A stretch of DNA of 6,405 bases from an uncultured Candidatus Saccharibacteria bacterium. GTDB taxonomy: Bacteria; Patescibacteria; Saccharimonadia; Saccharimonadales; CAMLKC01. Positions 1 through 5,114 of the stretch are shown here, piece by piece. Under the pieces are notes generated by a model. That model made no database searches, was not told where the DNA came from, and was given only the letters and a program-made list of their open reading frames with translations. Positions within the stretch are counted from its first letter, which is position 1. Each line of letters starts with the position of its first letter. Made by a program: the position numbers and the translations under genes. The stretch spans positions 1 to 6,405 of the forward strand of contig CAMLKC010000058.1 in assembly GCA_946480595.1 (NCBI GenBank), read 5' to 3'.

Positions 1-8
1 GGTACAAT
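1..8 (+). promoter_or_regulatory. Probable -10 element of the rpmA promoter
   Basis: The hexamer TACAAT at 3-8 matches the bacterial -10 consensus at 5 of 6 positions. It follows GG at 1-2, so an extended TGn motif is possible if the base just outside the window is T. Any -35 box would lie outside the window. Transcription would start near base 15 and leave a leader of about 29 nt that contains the rpmA ribosome binding site. If real, rpmA has its own promoter and need not depend on an upstream rplU. Only half of the promoter is visible. Confidence 0.5.
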
Positions 9-32
9 AGAACGGATTGATTCAGAAACGTT

Positions 33-38
33 AAGGAG
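33..38 (+). promoter_or_regulatory. Ribosome binding site of rpmA
   Basis: AAGGAG at 33-38 is a strong Shine-Dalgarno sequence 5 nt before the ATG at 44, and it fixes the start of L27. It is worth noting because most - strand genes in this window lack such a site. Confidence 0.85.
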
Positions 39-43
39 TATTT

Positions 44-352
44 ATGTCACACGTTAAAGCAGGTGGTTCTAGCAAGAACATCCACAACAACGCCGGCCAA
101 CGCCTCGGCGTGAAGCGCTTTGGTGGCCAAAAAGTGACCGCTGGTCAAGTACTGGTCCGCCAAACAGGCAGTACCAAGATCTCTGGTCCTGGCACATACA
201 TCAGCAAAAACTTCACTGTTCACGCAGCAGTTGATGGTGTCGTTGCGTTTAGCAAAGTCAAAAAAGGCCACTTTACCGGTAAGACCGTTCCTCGCACCCA
301 GGTAAGCGTTGTTGCTGCCGAAGTAGCCAAGACGGCTGTCGCTGCAAAATAA
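44..352 (+). CDS. rpmA: 50S ribosomal protein L27
   Basis: Structural protein of the large ribosomal subunit; its flexible N-terminal tail reaches toward the peptidyl transferase centre. The family signature is clear: an N-terminal HVKAGGSSKN (compare HKKAGGSTRN in E. coli), then RLGVKRFGGQ at residues 20-29, AGQVLVRQ at 33-40 and VDGVVAF at 63-69. At 102 residues it is longer than E. coli L27 (85). The extra length is a C-terminal tail rich in Ala, Val and Lys. The tail begins directly with the mature-type sequence, so there is no cleavable N-terminal extension of the Firmicutes kind. In most bacteria rpmA follows rplU and precedes obgE. Here the next gene is convergent, and a terminator follows 18 nt after the stop. 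The start is fixed by a strong ribosome binding site. Confidence 0.97.
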   Translation: MSHVKAGGSSKNIHNNAGQRLGVKRFGGQKVTAGQVLVRQTGSTKISGPGTYISKNFTVHAAVDGVVAFSKVKKGHFTGKTVPRTQVSVVAAEVAKTAVAAK

Positions 353-370
353 TACGCAGTCTACCAACAA

Positions 371-400
371 AATAACCCCTTCACCGAAGGGGTTATTTTT
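371..400 (+). terminator. Intrinsic terminator of rpmA, possibly bidirectional
   Basis: A perfect 12-bp inverted repeat pairs 371-382 with 386-397 around a 3-nt loop (11 bp if the loop opens to 5 nt). It has a CCCC/GGGG core and runs into five T at 396-400. It begins 18 nt after the rpmA stop. Read from the other strand the hairpin is followed by a broken T tract (TTATTTTGTT), so it may also end the long - strand transcript, whose last gene stops at 417. Confidence 0.93.
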
Positions 401-416
401 ATGCGAGTGGAGTTTT

Positions 417-800
417 CTAGGCAGTAATGCCGAGGTGATGACGAATACGCTCAACAACGTCGCCAATCACGACCTGCGATTTAACAAGGTAATCGTCGAC
501 GCCAAGTGATTCGGCACGCTCTTTATCTTTAGGCTGGCTTAGGGCCGTCAGCATAATAACGCGGATTCCGGCCGTATCTGGTGTATTACGCAAAATGTCC
601 AGCACGTCAAACCCACTGATCTTTGGCATCATTGCGTCAAGAAGCACGAGGTCAGGCTTAAATTCGATAGCCGCCGACAGCGCTTCCTCACCGTTATTTA
701 CCTCGCGAATCTCAAAGCCTTCGAGCTCGAGTCGCGACTTATATACCGCGGCAAGCGCCGTGTCATCCTCAACAAGTAATATTTTCTTCTTTATGTCCAT
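417..800 (-). CDS. Single-domain response regulator (CheY-like receiver)
   Basis: A 127-residue protein made of one receiver domain and nothing else. It carries every key residue of the phosphorylation site: acidic cluster E11-D12-D13, phospho-acceptor D55 in LVLLDAMMP (residues 51-59), T85 in MLTAL, and K107 in YLVKS, with Y104 nearby as the usual aromatic switch. No DNA-binding or enzymatic output domain follows, so it must act through a protein partner, as CheY or Spo0F do, or pass phosphate along a relay. No histidine kinase is visible in the window. It is the last gene of the - strand series, 46 nt after the S41 protease, and has its own promoter-like sequence. Its stop lies 64 nt from the convergent rpmA stop. 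The family call is firm; the pathway is unknown. Confidence 0.95.
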   Translation of the reverse strand: MDIKKKILLVEDDTALAAVYKSRLELEGFEIREVNNGEEALSAAIEFKPDLVLLDAMMPKISGFDVLDILRNTPDTAGIRVIMLTALSQPKDKERAESLGVDDYLVKSQVVIGDVVERIRHHLGITA

Positions 801-811
801 AACTACCTACA

Positions 812-840
812 ATAGTACTTAAAGTTGCTAAAAAGCACAA
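812..840 (-). promoter_or_regulatory. Candidate promoter of the response regulator
   Basis: On the - strand TTGTGC (840-835) is separated by exactly 17 nt from TACTAT (817-812). The -10 matches consensus at 4 of 6 positions and the -35 at 3 of 6. The -10 ends 11 nt before the ATG at 800, so the predicted leader is only about 4-5 nt. The sequence GTAGGTA (810-804) lies between the -10 and the start; it also occurs in front of prfB. No standard Shine-Dalgarno is present. The promoter is moderate at best, and read-through from the protease gene is also possible. Confidence 0.45.
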
Positions 841-846
841 GCGCAG

Positions 847-2064
847 CTACCTTGTCAGGTGCTGCCTGGCCGCTGTCATTTGAGGATCTTTCCCGCTATT
901 AACGTCACCGGCCGTTAGTTTTATGGTTTGATTAGGCGTAATACCAGCTTTGTCAATATTCTTGCCGTTTGGCGTATACCAGCGAGCTACCGTCACCTTT
1001 AGTCGAGTGCCCCCACCAAGATCGAGCATTTTTTGCACTGTTCCCTTGCCAAATGTCTTTTCACCAACCAACGTCGCGACTTTGTAGTCCTGCAGCGCAC
1101 CTGCAACAATTTCGCTGGCGCTAGCCGTGTTGCCGTTTACCAGCACCACCGTAGGGATGCCGCTCAAAATAGGATCATTGCCAGAGGTAAGCTCGTCTGT
1201 CGTTTTTCCGTTCGTCCGTTCAGAAACAACCAACTTGTTTTTTAGCCACAATCCGGCAACATCCTGCGCGGCAGTAATATAGCCGCCGCCATTATCCCGA
1301 AGGTCAAGTATGACACCTTTCACGTTCTGACGCTTAAAGGCTTCAGCCGCTTTTTTCGCTAGCGTCCCCGTCTGATCGTCAAAACGCAAAATGCTCAAAA
1401 CGCCGACGCCATCCTGCACCGAACTGCTCACGCTCGGGTTATCTACCGTTGCCCGCGTTACCGTGAATTCCTTTTGCTCGCTGCCGCGCCCAATTACTAG
1501 CTTGACTGTCGTATCTACTTCACCGCGCACCGCCATAGCCGTCTTTTCTGATGTCCAGCCGTCAGTCGACTCGTCGTTGACCGCTAAAATAACATCGCCT
1601 GCACGAAGCCCCGCCTTTTCAGCAGGATTACCCGTAAGGATCCTCACGATAGTAGGCCTATCTTTTCGCACGCCGATCTCAGCGCCTATACCACCCCCAA
1701 TGTTACCCGAAAGGTCATCGTCAAACTCCCCTGCCTCTTTGGCGTCCATGAATACCGTGTAGCGGTCACCTGCCGCCGACACCATACCGCGACTTGCGCC
1801 ATCAATAAGCGCCTGTTTGTCCAACTTGCCATCGTAATTTGCCGCGAGCTGCTGATAGGTGCGATTAACAGAGCTAAGATCAAGCTTCCCCGTCTCTACC
1901 TTAAAACCGAATGCCGGGGCAATTGCGCTAAGTAGCTCGCTGCTACGCGTGCCGGCCACAAACCCTACGACAACCGTCAAAGCGATAGTTAGAAAGAATA
2001 CGTTTTTCGAAATGCCGGCCGGTTTTTTCTCGGCTACGGCCATAGTGTGCTGGTTATCTGCCAC
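847..2064 (-). CDS. ctpA: S41 family C-terminal processing protease (CtpA/Prc type)
   Basis: A membrane-anchored serine protease of family S41A that cleaves envelope proteins near their C-termini. Reading from the GTG start, residues 21-39 form one hydrophobic segment, a signal anchor placing the rest outside the cytoplasm. A PDZ domain at about 115-205 (GGGIGAEIGV, then NPAEKAGLRAGDVILAVN) binds substrate tails. The protease core follows: VILDLRDNGGG (251-261), then SASEIVAGALQD (315-326) and GEKTFGKGTVQ (334-344). The catalytic pair is S315 and K340, with Q344 assisting. Their spacing of 25 and 4 residues equals that of E. coli Prc (S452, K477, Q481). The 405-residue length is normal for the CtpA class. 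The start codon is GTG at 2064 with a purine-rich GAGAGGG 11 nt upstream. ATG at 2043 is an alternative but has no ribosome binding site. It follows the CHAP hydrolase by 86 nt, so envelope processing is the likely role. Confidence 0.94.
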   Translation of the reverse strand: MADNQHTMAVAEKKPAGISKNVFFLTIALTVVVGFVAGTRSSELLSAIAPAFGFKVETGKLDLSSVNRTYQQLAANYDGKLDKQALIDGASRGMVSAAGDRYTVFMDAKEAGEFDDDLSGNIGGGIGAEIGVRKDRPTIVRILTGNPAEKAGLRAGDVILAVNDESTDGWTSEKTAMAVRGEVDTTVKLVIGRGSEQKEFTVTRATVDNPSVSSSVQDGVGVLSILRFDDQTGTLAKKAAEAFKRQNVKGVILDLRDNGGGYITAAQDVAGLWLKNKLVVSERTNGKTTDELTSGNDPILSGIPTVVLVNGNTASASEIVAGALQDYKVATLVGEKTFGKGTVQKMLDLGGGTRLKVTVARWYTPNGKNIDKAGITPNQTIKLTAGDVNSGKDPQMTAARQHLTR

Positions 2065-2084
2065 GTGTTAAAAATCCCTCTCAT
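2034..2084 (-). CDS. Possible 16-codon upstream ORF overlapping the ctpA start
   Basis: ATG at 2084 is preceded by AGGAG (2095-2091) at an ideal 6-nt spacing, which is a better start context than that of ctpA itself. The frame runs 16 codons (MRGIFNTWQITSTLWP) to a TAG at 2034. It overlaps the first ten codons of ctpA in a different frame. The peptide resembles nothing I know. It could be a leader peptide whose translation controls or couples ctpA translation, or an accidental ATG. Nothing beyond start context and position supports it. Confidence 0.25.
   Translation of the reverse strand: MRGIFNTWQITSTLWP
2076..2082 (-). promoter_or_regulatory. Weak ribosome binding site deciding the ctpA GTG start
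   Basis: GAGAGGG lies 11 nt before the GTG at 2064, slightly farther than ideal. It supports GTG over the ATG at 2043, which has no purine-rich element upstream. An in-frame TAA at 2070-2068 closes the frame just above the GTG, so no longer protein is possible. Confidence 0.5.
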
Positions 2085-2098
2085 AAAATGCTCCTATA

Positions 2099-2125
2099 AG
2101 TATAGCGCACCCCAGTGGAGCGCGC
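2099..2125 (-). promoter_or_regulatory. Candidate ctpA promoter -10 next to a GC-rich dyad
   Basis: TATACT (2104-2099) matches the -10 consensus at 5 of 6 positions. No good -35 is seen: the hexamer 17 nt upstream is TGGCGC. Directly upstream, 2105-2125 forms an imperfect inverted repeat, with GCGC arms, 9 base pairs including two G-T wobbles and a 3-nt loop. The dyad fills most of the spacer. It could be an operator, or a hairpin in read-through RNA from the CHAP gene. No T tract follows, so it is not a standard terminator. Confidence 0.45.
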
Positions 2126-2150
2126 CATAGTTCTTGTGTTTAGTTTCATC

Positions 2151-3347
2151 TTAGAAATAGATGTAAGACTGGTAGGTGCCTATAGGAACCTGCATCTTGC
2201 TGTAGTTACCCCAGCCAGGACCGCCAGCGTTGAAGTAATTGTATTGGCTGACAATCATCGTGCCCGCGCTTTCGTTGATGCTTTCTACCCAAACAATGTG
2301 GCCAGGGCTCCCACCAGAGGTAATTACACCGGCAGAATGAGCTCGTGGCACAGAACTTACCTGGTAGCCTGCAGCTTGTGCATTTCCCGGCCAGTCATAG
2401 GCATTACCCCAGTTAATAGGCGCGTAATCGGTTTCTTTGTATACCCGCCACGCGACGTAGCTAACACACTGACGGCAGCCGTAGCCAAGACCGTCGGTAC
2501 CATTGCCGTCCACGCCACCATACGACCAAGCGTTTGAATCCACGTAACAGTTAGACGAGTTCCATGGATAGCCGCCAGACGTACCAGGCAAAACAACCGC
2601 GCCGCCGCCACCTGCTGCAGCGATGGCCGCTTCAATCGCTGCCTGCTGTTGCTGCTGGACTTCTAGTTTTTTCGATTCACGGTCGGCTGCCAGGTTTTTA
2701 TATGCCCCCTCTTGTCCCTGTGTCTGGGCAAGAATAGTATTGCGTTCCGATTCTTTGGCGGCAAGCGCGTTCCTTGAATTCTTTTGATCGGCAAGGGTTC
2801 GCTGAACATCGGCTTTCTGCTTTTCAAGACTCTCTTTTAGTGTCTGAATTCTGTCGATAGTCTTCGATAGCTGATCCTGCACTGCAGAGCGGTACGCCTG
2901 CTTATCGACAAAATCACCGATATTTTTGCTGCTTGCCAGCATCTCGAGCGGTGAAATCGTGTTATCTACATACAAGTCGGCGATGGTATTGCCCAGCGCT
3001 ACCCTGTTGTCTTTAATGTCTTTTTCGGTTTTTGCAATTTCTTGCTGTAGTTTGTCGTATTTTGCCTGGCTCAAGTCAATCTGAGCTTGAATGATACTTT
3101 TTTGCCTGTCGATACCAGCAATTTCCTGCTGCAGCGTACCGATCTTATGACGCAACTGCCCCGCCTGTGATTCGTACTGATCGATCTCGTTTTGGAGCGC
3201 GTTGATTTGGTCGTCAAATTTATCAGCGTAAGCTCGAGGCTGGCTTATAAGAGGAGTGGAAGCGATTACCATCAGCACCGCAGCTGCCACAATCGTAGAA
3301 CGTGTGACTAACCCTTGCGAAACTGGTGTGGTGGACCGCTGTTTCAT
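2151..3347 (-). CDS. Secreted coiled-coil CHAP peptidoglycan hydrolase (PcsB-like)
   Basis: Predicted extracellular cell-wall amidase or endopeptidase partnered with FtsEX. Starting at the ATG at 3347 the protein has 398 residues, close to pneumococcal PcsB (392). Order: a signal peptide with basic residues and a hydrophobic core (about 17-34), probably cleaved after AYA (39-41); a long heptad-rich coiled coil (about 42-235); an Ala/Gly linker (236-252); and a C-terminal CHAP domain (about 258-398). The catalytic Cys is C294 in CRQCVSYVAWRV and the catalytic His is H350 in GHIVWVESI; PcsB uses C292 and H343. N370 in VSQYNYF is the likely third residue. Two further cysteines, C267 and C291, could form a disulfide. 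It follows ftsX by 54 nt, which supports the FtsEX link. The frame extends upstream to TTG 3383, but that TTG is the first base triplet of a -35 box, so the ATG at 3347 is preferred. Substrate bond specificity cannot be read from sequence. Confidence 0.93.
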   Translation of the reverse strand: MKQRSTTPVSQGLVTRSTIVAAAVLMVIASTPLISQPRAYADKFDDQINALQNEIDQYESQAGQLRHKIGTLQQEIAGIDRQKSIIQAQIDLSQAKYDKLQQEIAKTEKDIKDNRVALGNTIADLYVDNTISPLEMLASSKNIGDFVDKQAYRSAVQDQLSKTIDRIQTLKESLEKQKADVQRTLADQKNSRNALAAKESERNTILAQTQGQEGAYKNLAADRESKKLEVQQQQQAAIEAAIAAAGGGGAVVLPGTSGGYPWNSSNCYVDSNAWSYGGVDGNGTDGLGYGCRQCVSYVAWRVYKETDYAPINWGNAYDWPGNAQAAGYQVSSVPRAHSAGVITSGGSPGHIVWVESINESAGTMIVSQYNYFNAGGPGWGNYSKMQVPIGTYQSYIYF

Positions 3348-3354
3348 TAGGCTC

Positions 3355-3383
3355 ATGTTACCACAAGCATTATGGATTGTCAA
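3355..3383 (-). promoter_or_regulatory. Strong promoter of the CHAP hydrolase gene, predicted leaderless
   Basis: On the - strand a perfect TTGACA (3383-3378) is followed by a 17-nt spacer and TAACAT (3360-3355, 4 of 6 matches), with TGG just before it giving an extended -10. The -10 ends 7 nt before the ATG at 3347, so the predicted first RNA base is the A of the start codon or its neighbour. There is no Shine-Dalgarno in the 7-nt gap (GAGCCTA). This is the best promoter in the window and lets the hydrolase be made independently of ftsEX. Confidence 0.8.
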
Positions 3384-3401
3384 TCATTAGAACATATCGA
3401 A

Positions 3402-4382
3402 CTATATTTTCAGGTAACGGCGAGTCGCAAGGAGTGATGAGATAACACCAATAACCGCGCCGAGAAGCATCATCGCCAGCAACACTAGCGGGAGATAGCT
3501 CGTCACAATTTCTACGGTTCCCTGCATGGCGGCGCCAGCCTGGATTAGCCTTTCCTGAGTAGCAAGAAGCAATGCAATACCTAATCCTGTTGCTAAGATG
3601 GCCGCAATAAAACCATATACCATTGCCTCGACCACAAACGGCCCTCGAATAAAGTTCCGGTCGGCACCGATCAGTTTCATCATCTGAATCTCGTCGCGAC
3701 GGTTAAAGATAGCCATGCGAATGGTGTTAAAGATGATAAGCGATGAAATAACCATAAATACCACGCTCGCCACCAAACCGGCATTCTGAGCAAATACCAC
3801 ACTGCGCCCGATGTTTTCTATAGCCGACTTGCGTTCACCCGCAAAGGATGGCGGCCGGTTCGGGTAAGCATTGGATTTGTATATCCCGTCGGTATCTGTA
3901 AAGTGCTGCAACTGGGAGGTGTCGTTAATATCAAGAATCTTCACGCGGAAAGTACCCGGAAACTCATTGGTTGCTTCGTTTAGAGCGTTCAAGGTTCCAA
4001 CATCTTTGCTGCTCGCCTGGGCGAACTCTTTTCGAGCTTGTTCAGGGCTCACATACACGACACTGCGCACGGTCGAAAGATTTTTTAATTTTTTCTGGAT
4101 GGTAGTAACATCGCCGTCACTAATATCAGTTTTGACATAGATAGACATGTCTACTTTGTCGCGGATATCGGCAACGGTATCTACCAGAACATTACGGGCA
4201 GAAATAGTAACGAACACGGTAAGCAGCGTGATGGTCATGACAGCCGTTGCGGCAATCGTCAGCCAAGCATTACGGCTGAAATTATTGATGCCGTAGCGGC
4301 ACATACGAAGAAACGTAATCCACTGGCGACGGTGACGTTTTTGCTGTGCAAATGTCTTAGCGTCTAGTTTGCGTTTGCTCAT
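3402..4382 (-). CDS. ftsX: Cell-division ABC transporter permease FtsX
   Basis: Membrane subunit of the FtsEX complex, which couples ATP hydrolysis by FtsE to activation of a wall hydrolase outside the cell. The 326 residues show the FtsX plan: a basic cytoplasmic N-terminus (KRHRRQ at 15-20), TM1 about 40-62, an extracellular loop domain about 65-195 that binds the hydrolase, TM2 about 200-222, the conserved cytoplasmic RRDEIQMMKLIGA (228-240), TM3 about 248-275, and TM4 about 295-318. A short basic tail RRYLKI ends the protein. Its ATG overlaps the ftsE stop in an ATGA, so translation is coupled. GGGGAG (4397-4392) lies 9 nt before the ATG as a ribosome binding site inside ftsE. The next gene is the CHAP hydrolase, the expected client. 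No frameshift or truncation is seen. Confidence 0.95.
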   Translation of the reverse strand: MSKRKLDAKTFAQQKRHRRQWITFLRMCRYGINNFSRNAWLTIAATAVMTITLLTVFVTISARNVLVDTVADIRDKVDMSIYVKTDISDGDVTTIQKKLKNLSTVRSVVYVSPEQARKEFAQASSKDVGTLNALNEATNEFPGTFRVKILDINDTSQLQHFTDTDGIYKSNAYPNRPPSFAGERKSAIENIGRSVVFAQNAGLVASVVFMVISSLIIFNTIRMAIFNRRDEIQMMKLIGADRNFIRGPFVVEAMVYGFIAAILATGLGIALLLATQERLIQAGAAMQGTVEIVTSYLPLVLLAMMLLGAVIGVISSLLATRRYLKI

Positions 4383-5062
4383 TGTCGGTAGCTCCCCTGT
4401 GCTTGGTCGCTGGTAATTTTGCCGTGCTCCAGCGTCACGACACGGCGTTTTAGCTTGTTGACGATCTCGACGTTGTGCGTCGTCAGTAGGACGGTCGTGC
4501 CGTACTTGTTGATCTTTTCAAGCAGGCGCACGATGTCCCAACTGTGTTTTGGGTCAAGGTTGCCCGTCGGCTCGTCGGCAATCAAGATCTTTGGCTGGCG
4601 CACAACGGCGCGGGCAATCGCCACACGTTGTCGTTCACCGCCAGATAGCTGGTGAGGAAACTGTTTTTCCTTGCCAGAAAGACCTACGAGTTCTATCACC
4701 TTTGGAACGGTATTTTTAATTTCACGGTTGGTCATTCCGGCAATCTCGAGGGCAAACGCGACGTTTTCAAACACGGTGCGCTGCGGCAACAGTTTAAAAT
4801 CCTGAAATACCACGCCGATCTTACGGCGAAGCAGAGGAATGTGCTTGTCCTTGAGCGTATCGTAGTCGATTCCGCCAACCACAATTTTACCGCTGGTCGG
4901 CTTTTCTTCGCGCGTTAATAGTCTAAGAAGGGTCGTCTTGCCCGCTCCGCTGGTACCAACAAGAATCACGAATTCATTCGGCTCAACGTGAAGACTGACA
5001 CGGTTGATTGCCGGCTTCGCGTCTTTGCCGTACGTTTTGGTAACCCTATCTAACAGAATCAT
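4379..5062 (-). CDS. ftsE: Cell-division ATP-binding protein FtsE
   Basis: Cytoplasmic ATPase of the FtsEX division complex. All ABC motifs are present in its 227 residues: Walker A GTSGAGKTT (36-44, K42), Q-loop Q87 in VVFQDFKLLPQRTVFENVAF, signature LSGGERQ (139-145), Walker B ILIADEPTGNLD (159-170, catalytic E164), and the switch histidine H196 in TTHN. The segment after the Q-loop is typical of FtsE, and the partner gene downstream is ftsX, which separates it from general transporter ATPases. The usual GPSGAGKST Walker A appears here as GTSGAGKTT, a mild change. The ATG at 5062 has no Shine-Dalgarno. An extended -10 element lies just upstream, so a nearly leaderless message is likely. The prfB stop lies 52 nt upstream. 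The stop codon is TGA. Confidence 0.96.
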   Translation of the reverse strand: MILLDRVTKTYGKDAKPAINRVSLHVEPNEFVILVGTSGAGKTTLLRLLTREEKPTSGKIVVGGIDYDTLKDKHIPLLRRKIGVVFQDFKLLPQRTVFENVAFALEIAGMTNREIKNTVPKVIELVGLSGKEKQFPHQLSGGERQRVAIARAVVRQPKILIADEPTGNLDPKHSWDIVRLLEKINKYGTTVLLTTHNVEIVNKLKRRVVTLEHGKITSDQAQGSYRQ

Positions 5063-5072
5063 TGCTATCTAT

Positions 5073-5081
5073 AGTATACCA
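5073..5081 (-). promoter_or_regulatory. Extended -10 promoter of ftsEX, predicted nearly leaderless
   Basis: TGG followed by TATACT (5078-5073) forms an extended -10, with the hexamer matching consensus at 5 of 6 positions. It ends 10 nt before the ftsE ATG at 5062, giving a predicted leader of about 3-4 nt. No convincing -35 is seen, which is common for extended -10 promoters. The gap (ATAGATAGCA) lacks a Shine-Dalgarno. Confidence 0.65.
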
Positions 5082-5114
5082 TAAACGCAATTACTTCCAG
5101 CGCCAGGTACCCTT

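Noticed and set aside
47..466. Open frame on the - strand across rpmA, 139 codons
   Set aside because: It is antisense to a certain L27 gene and runs through the terminator; the translation has no recognisable family features.
808..813. TACAAT on the + strand as a promoter firing rightward
   Set aside because: It lies within the response-regulator promoter and would transcribe only antisense to ctpA, with no gene following.
1391..1762. Open frame on the + strand inside ctpA, 123 codons
   Set aside because: Shadow of the S41 protease gene; low-complexity Ser/Thr/Pro translation and no start signal.
2034..2084. Ribosomal frameshift from the short upstream ORF into ctpA at the GATTTTTAAC run
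   Set aside because: A -1 slip on TTT places TAA as the next codon, and adding or losing one T also leads quickly to a stop, so no fusion product is possible.
2115..2537. Open frame on the + strand opposite the CHAP domain
   Set aside because: Lies antisense to a conserved catalytic domain and has no ribosome binding site or family resemblance.
2641..2662. CTG/CAG-like short repeat as a microsatellite
   Set aside because: It encodes the Gln run at the end of the coiled coil and is explained by protein composition.
3348..3383. N-terminal extension of the CHAP protein starting at TTG 3383 (12 extra residues) or at ATG 3356
   Set aside because: TTG 3383 is part of a perfect TTGACA -35 box and ATG 3356 overlaps the -10. 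No ribosome binding site fits either, and the signal peptide is normal from ATG 3347.
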